This document shows, in pieces, positions 34,864-43,820 of a stretch of DNA of 64,000 bases. The stretch covers positions 1 to 64,000 of the forward strand of contig NZ_SMAI01000014.1 of the NCBI RefSeq assembly GCF_004346185.1, in the 5' to 3' direction. A model generated the notes under the pieces. It did not search any database. It was not told the origin of the DNA and saw only the letters and a list, made by a program, of their open reading frames with translations. Numbering within the stretch: position 1 is the first letter of the stretch; every line of letters starts with the position of its first letter. Origin of the DNA: Aquabacter spiritensis (GTDB lineage: Bacteria > Pseudomonadota > Alphaproteobacteria > Rhizobiales > Xanthobacteraceae). Both the position numbers and the translations under genes were made by a program.

Positions 34864-35373
34864 ATGGGCACTGGACTCATAGAGATCCGACGCGCACGCA
34901 CGCAGGACGCTTCCGCCGTGGCGGAGGTTCATGATGCGGCTTGGCGCACGGCCTATCGCGGTCTGATCCCCGGTCTCGAACTCGAGCGCATGGTGGAGCG
35001 TCGCGGCCCGCTCTGGTGGGAACAGGCGATCCGCCGCGGCAGCCGCGTGTCGCTGCTGATCGCGGGGGAGGAAGTGGTTGGCTACGCCAATTATGGCGGC
35101 AACCGCGCCAAGGCCCTGCCCTATGGCGGCGAGATCTACGAAATCTATCTGAAGCCGGTCTATCAAGGGCTCGGTTTCGGACAGCGGCTGTTTTCGGCGG
35201 CCCGGCGCGATCTCTCTCTCGCCCGTTTGAGCGGGCTCGTCGTGTGGGCACTCAAGGACAATTCCGGCGCGGTCGGCTTCTACGAGGCGCTGGGCGGGCA
35301 ACGCGTCGCAGCCTCGACCGAGCGTTTCGGGACGAAAACCCTGGACAAGATCGCCTTCGCTTGGCAGCGGTAG
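34864..35373 (+). CDS. GNAT-family N-acetyltransferase
   Basis: 169 aa. The GNAT fold is clear: N-terminal IRRARTQDASAVAEVHDAAWRTAYRGLIP, acetyl-CoA loop YQGLGFGQRLF (about residues 99-109, Q/R-x-x-G-x-G/A) and the C-terminal NSGAVGFYEALGGQR. Substrate unknown. It starts 45 nt before the ppa gene region on the same strand and may be co-transcribed with it. Confidence 0.9.
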   Translation: MGTGLIEIRRARTQDASAVAEVHDAAWRTAYRGLIPGLELERMVERRGPLWWEQAIRRGSRVSLLIAGEEVVGYANYGGNRAKALPYGGEIYEIYLKPVYQGLGFGQRLFSAARRDLSLARLSGLVVWALKDNSGAVGFYEALGGQRVAASTERFGTKTLDKIAFAWQR

Positions 35374-35418
35374 CCGCGCTGCGCTGCAGCGAAACCGACA
35401 TTTCAAGTGAGTGGCGAC

Positions 35419-35946
35419 ATGCGCATCGACGCGATCAAGATCGGCAAGAATCCCCCCCACGAGGTCAACGTGGTGATCGAGGTGCCGATCGGTGGCGAGC
35501 CGATCAAGTACGAGCTCGACAAAGAGGCCGGGACGCTGTTCGTCGACCGCTTCCTCTATACGCCGATGCGGTATCCCGGCAATTACGGCTTCATCCCGCA
35601 CACATTGTCCGGCGACGGCGATCCCTGCGACGTGCTGATCGCCAATACCCGGCCGATCATTCCCGGCGCGGTGATCGCGGCGCGCCCGGTCGGCGTGCTG
35701 CTGATGGAGGACGAGGGCGGCGAGGACGAGAAGATCATCGCCGTTCCGGCCCACAAGCTCACCAAGCGCTACGACAAGGTCGAGACCTATTCGGACCTGC
35801 CGGACATCACGATCCAGCAGATCGAACATTTCTTCGCCCATTACAAGGATCTCGAGCCCGGCAAATGGGTGAAGATCGTCCGCTGGGGCGGCGCCGAAGA
35901 GGCGTTCCGGCTGATCAACGAGGCGATCGAGCGCGCCAAGAAATAG
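35419..35946 (+). CDS. ppa: Inorganic pyrophosphatase (family I)
   Basis: 175 aa, standard bacterial size. The Mg-pyrophosphate signature is [10 protein letters not shown] (about residues 64-73). [11 protein letters not shown] and [11 protein letters not shown] also fit family I. It removes pyrophosphate made in biosynthesis. ATG 35419 is used; an in-frame GTG at 35407 is possible but weaker. Confidence 0.96.
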   Translation: MRIDAIKIGKNPPHEVNVVIEVPIGGEPIKYELDKEAGTLFVDRFLYTPMRYPGNYGFIPHTLSGDGDPCDVLIANTRPIIPGAVIAARPVGVLLMEDEGGEDEKIIAVPAHKLTKRYDKVETYSDLPDITIQQIEHFFAHYKDLEPGKWVKIVRWGGAEEAFRLINEAIERAKK

Positions 35947-35952
35947 GACTTT

Positions 35953-35981
35953 GCGCGCCTCCGCTTCCGGCGGGGGCGCGC
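35953..35981. terminator. Hairpin after ppa
   Basis: 12-bp stem GCGCGCCTCCGC (35953-35964) / GCGGGGGCGCGC (35970-35981) with one G-T wobble and loop TTCCG, between convergent ppa and esterase genes. Confidence 0.6.
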
Positions 35982-35989
35982 TGTCGCGC

Positions 35990-36703
35990 TCAGACGGGAC
36001 CGTTGCGCCGGACGGACTGTGGCGCGAGAAAGAAGTCGACCGCGAGCGAGACGATGGGCGGCTGATATGCGTGCGGCCCGTTATATTCCATGTAGGTGAC
36101 GTCGTAGCCGGCCTCCTTCAGGAGCGCGGCATGCGCCCGTCCGCTGCGCGCGATCGGGATCTGCTCGTCATTCACCCCGTGCGAGAGAAAGATGCGCGGC
36201 GCGCCCGCCTGCTTCTGCACCGTCATGAATCCGGCCGACGACACGATCAGATGGGTCACGAACTGGCCGTTGGTCAGACCGAGCGACAGCGCATAGGAGC
36301 CGCCATCGGAATGGCCGGCGAAACACAGATGCGCGGGATCGAGGGCGTGGCGGGCCGCGACGGCGGCGAGGGCAGTGTCGAGCCGCTCCCGGTCCGGGCC
36401 GTTTCCGGCAATGACGATGTCCCAGGTGGGAAACAGGGATTGCGGCACCAGGAGCAGGAAGCCGCGCGCCTGCGCATGCGCCTCCATCATGGGCAGGATC
36501 TTCTCGGCATGGCCGCCGCCGCCGTGGAACAGGACCATCAGCGGCGTGGGCACCGAGGCATCGTGCCCCTCCGGCACCACCAGCAGCGCGTCGCGCTCGG
36601 GAAACAGTCCGAGCCAGTGCCGTCCCGGCGGCAGGCCCGGGAGGTCGCGGATCGCCGCCGCTGGGGTGAAATCCAGATGGCCGGCGAGATGGGGATCGAG
36701 CAT
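35990..36703 (-). CDS. Alpha/beta-hydrolase (PHB-depolymerase/feruloyl-esterase-like)
   Basis: 237 aa. Oxyanion-side motif LMVLFHGGGG (about 54-63), nucleophile elbow FAGHSDGGSYAL (Ser near residue 132), Asp region GVNDEQIPI and catalytic His in GPHAYQPP fit the phospholipase/carboxylesterase and PHB-depolymerase-like group. No signal peptide is seen, so probably a cytoplasmic esterase. Substrate unknown. Divergent from an HxlR regulator 119 bp away. Confidence 0.85.
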   Translation of the reverse strand: MLDPHLAGHLDFTPAAAIRDLPGLPPGRHWLGLFPERDALLVVPEGHDASVPTPLMVLFHGGGGHAEKILPMMEAHAQARGFLLLVPQSLFPTWDIVIAGNGPDRERLDTALAAVAARHALDPAHLCFAGHSDGGSYALSLGLTNGQFVTHLIVSSAGFMTVQKQAGAPRIFLSHGVNDEQIPIARSGRAHAALLKEAGYDVTYMEYNGPHAYQPPIVSLAVDFFLAPQSVRRNGPV

Positions 36704-36822
36704 GGGGCCTCCGGCAGACGTCGGGCATACCGTATATCGAGGCGATCCGGCCGCGCAAAGCGGCGAGTGGCGGCGCGGGACGCCCTGGCTTATCCTGGCA
36801 CGCCGGCGGAGGGACGGGAGCG

Positions 36823-37176
36823 ATGGCGAAGCGCCATATCGGCTATTGCTATGCGGGGTGCCCGGTCGAGGCGGCACTCGAGATTATCGGCGCCAAATGG
36901 AAGGGCGGGACGATCTACCACCTCCTATCGGGCGAGAAGCGCTTTTCCGAGCTGCGCCGCCTGATGCCGAACGTCTCGCAGCGCATTCTCTCCAAAGCGT
37001 TGCGGGAACTCGAGGCGGACGGGATCCTGCTGCGCACCGTCTATCCCGCGGTGCCGCCGCAGGTCGGCTACCGGCTCACCGAGAAGGGCGAGGCATTGCG
37101 GCCCGCGGTCCTCGCCCTGCGCAGTTTCGGCGCCATGCATCTTCCCGCGCAGGACCGGCCGGTCGCGGCGGAATAG
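36823..37176 (+). CDS. HxlR-family winged-helix regulator
   Basis: 117 aa. The HxlR fold is plain: CPVEAALEIIGAKWKGGTIYHLL, then GEKRFSELRRLMPNVSQRILSKALRELEADG (recognition helix) and the YRLTEKGEAL wing. C9 and C13 sit before the fold; in thiol-sensing HxlR proteins an N-terminal Cys is the switch, so redox or aldehyde sensing is possible. It could control the divergent esterase or itself. Confidence 0.9.
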   Translation: MAKRHIGYCYAGCPVEAALEIIGAKWKGGTIYHLLSGEKRFSELRRLMPNVSQRILSKALRELEADGILLRTVYPAVPPQVGYRLTEKGEALRPAVLALRSFGAMHLPAQDRPVAAE

Positions 37177-37337
37177 ACGGAACGGTTGCCGGAGCCGGGT
37201 CGGAGGCCGCGATCTGTGCGCCGCCCCTTTCCCCGTCCCGCCGCATTCTCTAAACCTCGGGTCATGACCGCCCGCCGGCAATGCCCCCCTTCCTCCTTCG
37301 TCCGCACCGGTGCGCCGGGCGGGCGCGCTCGAGCATC

Positions 37338-38939
37338 ATGACCACATTCCTCCCCTCCGATCTGTTGCGCATCGTGGTGGCGCAGGTCGATTGCGTGCGC
37401 GGCGACGTCGCCGGCAATGCCGCCCAGGTCCGTGGGATCCGCGCGGAGGCGGCGCGTCAGGAGGCCGATCTCATCGTGTTTCCCGAACTCTTCCTGTCCG
37501 GGGCGCCGCTCGGCGATCTGGTGCTCGATCCGTCCCTGGAGGAGGCATGCCGCGCCGCCGCCATAGCCTTGGCCGCCGAGACGGCGACCGGGCCGGCACT
37601 GCTCGTGGGCACGCCCTGGCGCGACGGCGGCCGGCTGTTCAATGCCGTGCTGCTGCTTGCCGACGGCGGGATCTCGGCGGTCCGGTTCCAGGTGGAGGCC
37701 AATGGAGCGGCCGAGCCGTTCGCCGCCGGGCCGATGCCCGGCCCGGTGCCTTTCAAAGGGATCCGGCTCGGATTGCCGGTGGGGGCGGATATCGTCACCG
37801 GCGACGTGTGCGAATGCCTTGCCGAGACGGGCGCGGAAATTCTCGTCGTCGCCGCAGCCGAGCCCTATCATCGCGCGGTGCATGATGCGCGGATTTCCGC
37901 GGTGGTCGCGCGCGTGGTCGAGACCGGCTTGCCGCTGCTGTTGGTCAACCAGGTGGGTGGCGAGGACGGGCGAGTCTGCGACGGCGGATCGCTGGCGCTC
38001 AATGGCGACCGCACCCTCGCCATGCAGCTCCCGAATTTCCAGGAGCGGGTGCGCATGACGCTCTGGCAGCGTTTCGAGACCGGCTGGCGCTGCATGGAGG
38101 CGCCGGTCGCCGAACGCAGCGAGCGGGAGGAGGCGGATTACGGCGCCTGCGTGCTCGGCCTGCGCGACATGGTGCGCAAGACCGGACGATCCGGGGCGGT
38201 GGTCGGCCTGTCGGACAGCCTCGGGAGCGTGCTGACCGCAATTCTCGCGGTCGATGCGCTCGGAGCGGAGCATGTCCAGTGCCTGGTTTTCCCGACCGCG
38301 GCCGCGGCGGAACCGGCTGTCCAAGAGGTCGCGCGGCGGCTCGGCCTGCATTGCCTTTCGCTTCCGCTCGCCCCCGCTCTGGATGCCATGGAGGGGCTTC
38401 TTGCCCCCGCGCTGGGCGAGACGCCCCAGAGCGACACGGCGCTCGGCGGCCGGCTGCGCGGACTTCTTTCCGGCGCGGTGGCTGATGCGTCCGGTGCCCT
38501 GGCGCTCGCCGCCTGCAACCGCACCGATCTTGCTCTCGGCCGCGCGGCTTCCGAATCGGCCGGCGACTTCGCCCCGATCCGCGACCTGTTCGCAACCGAG
38601 GTCGTGACGCTCGTCCGTCTGCGCAATCGCTGGAAGCCGCCGGCTGCGAAAGGACCGGACGGCGAAATCGTTCCTGCAGCGTTGCTGGTGCGTTCTTCCG
38701 GCGACGATCCGCCGCCTTCGGCGGAGAGCGATGCGATTCTCGCCGGGCTCGCCGCCGGTGCCGGGATCTCAGCCATGCAGGCCCAGGGCTTCGACGGCGC
38801 CGACGTGGAGCGGATCGCCCGGCAGGTGGCGCAGGCCGGGCGGTCCCGCCGTCGGGCGCCGCCGGGGGTGGGGCTCGCGCGTCGGCCCGGCGCAGCCGGC
38901 TCTTTTCCTTTCACTTCCCGTTTTCAGGATGAAGGCTGA
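37338..38939 (+). CDS. NAD synthetase-like protein with degenerate active sites (probable pseudoenzyme)
   Basis: 533 aa, aligned by eye from end to end with glutamine-dependent NAD synthetase: nitrilase-type glutaminase domain (about 10-250), synthetase domain (270-520) and the family C-tail (RRAPPGVGL to [10 protein letters not shown]). The glutaminase triad Glu-Lys-Cys is broken: E50 is kept (FPELFLSG), but the Lys position reads Gln (RFQVEANG) and the PICEDIW box reads PVGADIV, with Gly at the catalytic Cys. The ATP loop SGGIDS reads SDSLGS (292-297), losing Gly-Gly and Asp. The frame is nevertheless open, without stops, and of normal length. It lies 7 nt before the formate-THF ligase gene. 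A true NadE should exist elsewhere; a structural or regulatory role is inference. Confidence 0.85.
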   Translation: MTTFLPSDLLRIVVAQVDCVRGDVAGNAAQVRGIRAEAARQEADLIVFPELFLSGAPLGDLVLDPSLEEACRAAAIALAAETATGPALLVGTPWRDGGRLFNAVLLLADGGISAVRFQVEANGAAEPFAAGPMPGPVPFKGIRLGLPVGADIVTGDVCECLAETGAEILVVAAAEPYHRAVHDARISAVVARVVETGLPLLLVNQVGGEDGRVCDGGSLALNGDRTLAMQLPNFQERVRMTLWQRFETGWRCMEAPVAERSEREEADYGACVLGLRDMVRKTGRSGAVVGLSDSLGSVLTAILAVDALGAEHVQCLVFPTAAAAEPAVQEVARRLGLHCLSLPLAPALDAMEGLLAPALGETPQSDTALGGRLRGLLSGAVADASGALALAACNRTDLALGRAASESAGDFAPIRDLFATEVVTLVRLRNRWKPPAAKGPDGEIVPAALLVRSSGDDPPPSAESDAILAGLAAGAGISAMQAQGFDGADVERIARQVAQAGRSRRRAPPGVGLARRPGAAGSFPFTSRFQDEG

Positions 38940-38946
38940 CAGGCTC

Positions 38947-40644
38947 ATGGACCAGACGAGCGCCCGCCGGATCGATCCGAACAGCGATGCGGCGATTGCC
39001 GGCAGCGTCACCCCGTTCCCGATCGAGGACATCGCCGCCCGGCTCGGCATTCCGGCAAACGGAATCTTCCGCTACGGCCCCTACAAGGCGAAGCTCGCGC
39101 ACGATTATGTGCGCACGCTGGAAGAGCGAGCGCCCGGCAAGCTGATCCTGGTCACCGCCATCAGCCCGACGCCGGCCGGGGAGGGCAAGACGACGACCAC
39201 GATCGGCCTCGGCGACGCGCTGGCGCGGATCGGCAAAAAGGCGGCGATCTGCCTGCGCGAGCCCTCGCTCGGGCCGGTCTTCGGCGCCAAAGGCGGGGCA
39301 ACCGGCGGCGGCCGGGCGCAGATCGTCCCGATGCAGGACATCAATCTGCACTTCACCGGCGACCTCCACGCCATCTCCGCCGCGCACAATCTCCTGTCCG
39401 CCTTGATCGACAACCACCTTTATTGGGGCAATGCGCTCGATCTCGACACCCGGCGCATCTCCTGGCGCCGGGTGGTCGATCTCAACGACCGCGCGCTGCG
39501 ACAGGTGGTGGTGGGGCTCGGCGGAGCCGCCAACGGCTTTCCGCGCGAGGACGGGTTCGACATCACGGTGGCGAGCGAAGTGATGGCGATCTTCTGCCTC
39601 GCGAAAAATCTCGAGGAGTTCGAAGCCCGCCTCTCGCGCATGGTGATCGGCCAGACGCGCGGCAAGCGCATGGTCGAGGCCGGTGCCCTCAAGGGGGTCG
39701 GGGCCATGCTGGCGCTGTTGCGCGACGCGTTCCAGCCGAACCTCGTCCAGACCATGGAGCACACCCCAGCCTTCGTGCATGGTGGGCCTTTCGCCAATAT
39801 CGCCCATGGCTGCAATTCGGTGATCGCCACCCGATCGGCGCTGGCTTTGGCCGACTATGTCGTCACCGAAGCGGGGTTCGGCGCGGATCTCGGGGCGGAG
39901 AAATTCCTCGACATCAAATGCCGGCAGGCCGGCCTGACGCCGGCCGCCGCCGTGGTGGTGGCGACCGTGCGGGCGCTGAAGATGCATGGTGGCGTCGCGG
40001 TCAAGCAGCTCGGCACGCCCGACGTCGCGGCGGTGCGGAGCGGCGTCGCCAATCTCGCGCGCCATGTGGAAAATCTCCAGAAGTTCGGCCTGCCCGTCGT
40101 GGTGGCGCTGAACCGCTTCCTGTCGGACACGCCGGAAGAGATCGAGGGCGTTCGCGACGCCCTCGCCCCGCTCGGTGTGTCGGTCCATGTCTGCAGCCAT
40201 TGGGCGGAGGGCGGCGCGGGCGCCGAGGCTCTTGCGCAGGAGGTGATCGCGCTCGCCGACCGGCCGAGCGCCTTCCATACGCTCTATCCCGACGCCCTCC
40301 CGCTGCGGGAGAAGATCGAGACCATCGCGCGCGAGATTTACCGCGCGGGAGAGGTGAGCTTCACCGCCGCGGCCGGGGCGCGCCTCGCCGAGATGGAGGC
40401 CGCCGGCTTCGGCCGCCTGCCGGTTTGCATGGCGAAGACGCAATATTCCTTCTCCGCCGATCCGGCTTTGCGTGGTGCGCCGAGCGGTCATGTCCTTCCG
40501 GTGCGCGAGGTGCGGCTATCGGCCGGTGCCGGCTTCGTCGTGGCGTTGACCGGAGACGTCATGACCATGCCGGGCCTGCCCTCGGTGCCGGCCGCCGAGG
40601 GCATCTTCGTCGATGCCGCGGGGGTCATCGGCGGGTTGTCCTGA
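38947..40644 (+). CDS. fhs: Formate-tetrahydrofolate ligase
   Basis: 565 aa. It makes 10-formyl-THF from formate, THF and ATP. The ATP loop is [16 protein letters not shown] (about residues 71-86); [23 protein letters not shown] and [13 protein letters not shown] are diagnostic, and the C-terminus contains [14 protein letters not shown] 38947 is taken; an in-frame ATG at 38929 would overlap the upstream stop. It supplies C1 units for purine and methionine synthesis and can serve formate assimilation. Confidence 0.95.
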   Translation: MDQTSARRIDPNSDAAIAGSVTPFPIEDIAARLGIPANGIFRYGPYKAKLAHDYVRTLEERAPGKLILVTAISPTPAGEGKTTTTIGLGDALARIGKKAAICLREPSLGPVFGAKGGATGGGRAQIVPMQDINLHFTGDLHAISAAHNLLSALIDNHLYWGNALDLDTRRISWRRVVDLNDRALRQVVVGLGGAANGFPREDGFDITVASEVMAIFCLAKNLEEFEARLSRMVIGQTRGKRMVEAGALKGVGAMLALLRDAFQPNLVQTMEHTPAFVHGGPFANIAHGCNSVIATRSALALADYVVTEAGFGADLGAEKFLDIKCRQAGLTPAAAVVVATVRALKMHGGVAVKQLGTPDVAAVRSGVANLARHVENLQKFGLPVVVALNRFLSDTPEEIEGVRDALAPLGVSVHVCSHWAEGGAGAEALAQEVIALADRPSAFHTLYPDALPLREKIETIAREIYRAGEVSFTAAAGARLAEMEAAGFGRLPVCMAKTQYSFSADPALRGAPSGHVLPVREVRLSAGAGFVVALTGDVMTMPGLPSVPAAEGIFVDAAGVIGGLS

Positions 40645-40664
40645 GCCGCCGGCGGGTCTGAAAC

Positions 40665-40703
40665 GAAAGCGGCCCCGGCGCGCCGGGCGCCGGGGCCGCT
40701 TTC
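40665..40703 (+). terminator. Strong hairpin terminator after fhs
   Basis: Perfect 16-bp stem GAAAGCGGCCCCGGCG (40665-40680) / CGCCGGGGCCGCTTTC (40688-40703) with a 7-nt loop. The A/T ends (GAAAG, CTTTC) make it work in both directions between fhs and the convergent His-rich gene. Confidence 0.75.
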
Positions 40704-40752
40704 AGGCCGGTTGCGAGATCGATCCGCCACCGGGTCGGACCTCGCCTTGCAC

Positions 40753-41109
40753 TCAGCCGCGCACCAGCTCGACCGGGCCGTGATCGTCGCAATGGTCTCC
40801 ATGCGGGTGATGCAGGTGGCCGTCGACGAGATAGTCGATGTGGTCGCCGTGCGGCACCGCCTCATGGCCGCAGCCGGGACCATGCACATGCCCCGTCTCG
40901 TGGCCGCCGCAATCGTGCTGGGGCGTGCAGCGGTCGGGATTCGTGGCACTCACGTCGAGAGCGTGTTCGTCGACATGGTCGCCATGCGGGTGATGCAGGT
41001 GCCCATCATGCAGATAGTCCACATGATCGCCGTGGCGGATGGCGGTATGGCCGCAGGCCGGGCCGTGGGCATGGGGGTGGTCGGGATGGACCTTGCAGTC
41101 GCCGGACAT
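40753..41109 (-). CDS. His-rich tandem-repeat metal-binding protein
   Basis: 118 aa, not a named enzyme family. It consists of two similar halves, residues 3-47 and 62-110. Each has a HxHGPxCGHxA element, then HGDHVDYLHDGHLHHPHGDH (first half) or HGDHIDYLVDGHLHHPHGDH (second half). About a quarter of all residues are His, with four Cys. It should bind several Zn, Ni or similar ions. No signal peptide or membrane segment is visible, so a cytoplasmic metal store or chaperone is inferred. It lies 12 nt after an ArsR/SmtB regulator, in one transcript. Related His-rich proteins occur next to metal regulators in other alphaproteobacteria. Confidence 0.85.
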   Translation of the reverse strand: MSGDCKVHPDHPHAHGPACGHTAIRHGDHVDYLHDGHLHHPHGDHVDEHALDVSATNPDRCTPQHDCGGHETGHVHGPGCGHEAVPHGDHIDYLVDGHLHHPHGDHCDDHGPVELVRG

Positions 41110-41121
41110 GATCGAACTCCT

Positions 41122-41421
41122 TCAGTGGTCTTCGCAGGCATGATCCACGGCGCTTGCCACAAGGGCCATCACGTGGTCGTCCGCGAGGTGGTAGAAAACC
41201 TGCTTGCCTCTGCGCATCCGGCCAACCAATCGGGCGCCGTAAAGCACCTTCAAGCGGGCGGATACGGTGGTCAATTTCTCCCCCAGCGCGTCGGTCAGGT
41301 CGGAGACCGACATCTCCCCCGGTCCGAGGCGAAGCAGGATTTTGAGCCGCGCAGGGTCGGCGAGGGCGGCGAACATCCCCGCCGCTTCCTCCAATTCCTC
41401 TTGCGTCACCGCCTGTCGCAT
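41122..41421 (-). CDS. ArsR/SmtB-family metal-sensing repressor
   Basis: 99 aa. Winged helix: AAGMFAALADPARLKILLRLGPGEMSV, recognition helix VSDLTDALGEKLTTVSARLKVL, wing RRGKQVFYHLADDHV. The last helix (DDHVMALVASAVDHACEDH) places Asp, His and a distal His/Glu as in the alpha5 Zn site of SmtB/CzrA. The alpha3 Cys pair of ArsR is absent. It is therefore likely a Zn/Co/Ni-type sensor controlling itself and the His-rich protein behind it. A palindrome covers its promoter. Confidence 0.9.
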   Translation of the reverse strand: MRQAVTQEELEEAAGMFAALADPARLKILLRLGPGEMSVSDLTDALGEKLTTVSARLKVLYGARLVGRMRRGKQVFYHLADDHVMALVASAVDHACEDH

Positions 41422-41435
41422 GGCTTCAACTCACT

Positions 41436-41450
41436 TTTATAATCTATAAA
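41436..41450. promoter_or_regulatory. Palindrome over the ArsR-gene promoter (candidate operator)
   Basis: TTTATA-ATC-TATAAA, a perfect 6-3-6 inverted repeat 15 nt before the regulator start. On the minus strand the same bases contain a TATAGATTATAA stretch usable as -10, so bound repressor would block transcription. Confidence 0.45.
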
Positions 41451-41642
41451 TCCATGGAATATTAGAGTCAAGCTTCTGCGCAAGCCCTTTGTCCCCCGAC
41501 TGTCCGCGTCGGCCGCGGTGCGCTTTTCATGACCGCCGGTTTGACGGCTATAACGATGGCTTGGCCGCGCGCGATTGCGGATCAGGATTATTTTGAGCGA
41601 AATGACCGGCATATTTGCGGGCGGGATTTTTGGAGATGTTTT

Positions 41643-43787
41643 ATGGGCGGGGCGGATCCCGAACGGCCGATTTTCGCGGGCGCAGCTCTACGGGCCGGAT
41701 GCGACCCGCAGTGCGCGAGGTCGGCGGTCGCCACCCTCGGAGTCCGATCCGCGCTGCGTCGCGTGGCGCTTGCGCTGATCCTTCTGCTCGTCGTCACGGC
41801 CACCGCAGCGGCTGCGCCCCTGAGTCTGTCGGCACGCGACGAGATCGCGCCCACTTCAGGTCATCTCTCGGTTCTGCACGACCCGAGCGGGCGTATGACG
41901 CGCGACGAGGTGATGGCTCGCAGCGAAGCGTTCGAGCCAATTCCCGGCACCTTCAATGCCGGGACGGCGCAAAAGGGAGCCTGGTGGCTGCGGCTCACCG
42001 TCGAGCCCGAGGCGGGCAGCGGCGGCCTATGGCTGATGCAGATGTCGGCGCCCTATACCGATTATATCGACGTCTACGCTTCTGACGATGCGGAAGGCGG
42101 GCAGGGGCCGGTCGCCGCCAAGCGCACGGGAAGCCTGGTGCCGCTCGGCGAGCGCGAAATCTTCTCGCACCTGTTCGTCGTGCGCCTCGACCTGCGGGAG
42201 GGTCAAAGGCAGGACATCTATATCCGCATGGCCGGCAGCCGGTCCCTCTCGGCCGCACCAGTGCTGTGGCGCGTATCGCCCTTTCTCAGCGAAGTGACGT
42301 TCAATCTCTTCACCGTCGCTTATATCGTGGGGGCGGCGAGCATCATGGCGCTGGGCGCTGTAATCTTCGGCGTGTGGCTAAGGTCGGCCGCCTTTGCATG
42401 GTACGGGGCATATCTGGGATGCGCCGCCCTGGTCATTCTTGGAAATACCGGCTTTGCCACCCTGCTTTTTCACCCGCTATCGCCGGTCGTCGTGGTGCGG
42501 ATGCAGGGCATCTGGGGGTGCTGCGCCGTCGCTGCGGCCGCCTTCGTGGTGCGCGCCATCTTCTGCGCCGACGGGCATCATCCGCTCTTGCGGCGGGGCA
42601 TCACCGCGCTCGGGCTCCTCTCTGCTGGCTATATGGTGGCATCCGCCTTCGGCCTCTACGGCGCGATCGCCCCGTATCTTCACATCAACCTGTTCCTTTT
42701 GTGCCTGACGCTGCCTTGGCTCGCGGCGATGCGCGTGCGCCGTGGAGAACCCGCATCCTGGTGGTATTTCGTCGGATTCTCGGTCTATGCCCTCTCGGGC
42801 ATCTGGCTCACCCTCATGGTTCTAGGCGTGCTGCCGGCAAGTCCCGCCGGGACGAGCGGCTATCAGATTGCGAGCATCTTTACGATGGTGGCCGTCCTGG
42901 TGGGTCTTGCAACCTCGGTGCGCGCCGGCGCGCGGGAGCGGCGCGACCTTCAGGTGGAAGTGCTGCGCGCCTCCCAACGCAAGGAGCGGGAACTGGAGGA
43001 GGCGGTGGCGCAGCGGACGCATGCCCTAGAAGGGGAGGTTGAGGCGCGCCGCACCGCAGAGGGGGCGCTGATCGTCGCTCTGCGCGAACAGCGCCATTTC
43101 CTCACCATGGTCAGTCACGAATTCCGCACGCCGCTGGCGGCGATCCAGGTGGCGATCGCCAGCCTGGAGCCGAGGGTCGCGGACATGGATGCCGCCGTCC
43201 GCCGCGAGGCGCGCCGAATTGCGCGCGCCGCGCGGCGCATGTCGCACCTCATCGACGCCTTCTTGACGGAGGAGGTGCTCGACCGCAGGGTCATGCACCT
43301 GCGCCGCGCGCGCACGGATGTCGCGGCCCTCGTCATGGAGATCTGTCAGGACATGGCGCACCAGACCGGGCGCGATATTCTGGCGGAGACGCACCTCGCG
43401 GATGCCGACCGCGCGATCCTCGAGGCGGACGCCGATCTGCTGCGCGCGGCGGTGGAGAATCTCGTCGGAAATGCCGTCAAATACGGTGGCGGGCCGATCC
43501 GGGCGCGCCTTGCACAGGTGGGGGAGGGGCTTTCGCTCGCCGTCACGGATTCTGGACCCGCAATCCCGGAGACGGAGCAGCCGTTTCTCTTCGACCGTTA
43601 TTTTCGCGGGGCGGGTGCGAATTCTCAAAGCGGCCTCGGCATCGGCCTTAATATCGTTCAGAGGATCGCTGCCGCGCACGGCGGCTCGGTGCGGGTGGAA
43701 ACCGTGCACGGGGCCGGAAATACGTTTACGATCTGGCTACCTTACGCCAGGGAAGACATCATTGATCAGCCAGGCGCGGGGGCATAG
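41643..43787 (+). CDS. 7TMR-DISM sensor histidine kinase
   Basis: 714 aa. An N-terminal hydrophobic segment (about 37-58) precedes an extracytoplasmic 7TMR-DISMED2-like beta domain (about 70-215; AWWLRLTVEP, LYNDYIDVYAS-type pattern), then seven membrane helices (about 220-430), a coiled coil (RERRDLQVEVLRASQRKERELEE) and a histidine kinase: H-box MVSHEFRTPL (H492), N-box ENLVGNAVKYG, G-boxes TDSGPAIPE and GLGIGLNIV. The extracellular domain is expected to bind a carbohydrate-like ligand. ATG 41643 is chosen over one at 41529 because GGAG lies 7 nt upstream. It pairs with the response regulator 33 nt downstream. Confidence 0.88.
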   Translation: MGGADPERPIFAGAALRAGCDPQCARSAVATLGVRSALRRVALALILLLVVTATAAAAPLSLSARDEIAPTSGHLSVLHDPSGRMTRDEVMARSEAFEPIPGTFNAGTAQKGAWWLRLTVEPEAGSGGLWLMQMSAPYTDYIDVYASDDAEGGQGPVAAKRTGSLVPLGEREIFSHLFVVRLDLREGQRQDIYIRMAGSRSLSAAPVLWRVSPFLSEVTFNLFTVAYIVGAASIMALGAVIFGVWLRSAAFAWYGAYLGCAALVILGNTGFATLLFHPLSPVVVVRMQGIWGCCAVAAAAFVVRAIFCADGHHPLLRRGITALGLLSAGYMVASAFGLYGAIAPYLHINLFLLCLTLPWLAAMRVRRGEPASWWYFVGFSVYALSGIWLTLMVLGVLPASPAGTSGYQIASIFTMVAVLVGLATSVRAGARERRDLQVEVLRASQRKERELEEAVAQRTHALEGEVEARRTAEGALIVALREQRHFLTMVSHEFRTPLAAIQVAIASLEPRVADMDAAVRREARRIARAARRMSHLIDAFLTEEVLDRRVMHLRRARTDVAALVMEICQDMAHQTGRDILAETHLADADRAILEADADLLRAAVENLVGNAVKYGGGPIRARLAQVGEGLSLAVTDSGPAIPETEQPFLFDRYFRGAGANSQSGLGIGLNIVQRIAAAHGGSVRVETVHGAGNTFTIWLPYAREDIIDQPGAGA

Positions 43788-43820
43788 CCTAATCGGCCGG
43801 CGGACTATCGGATATTGAGC

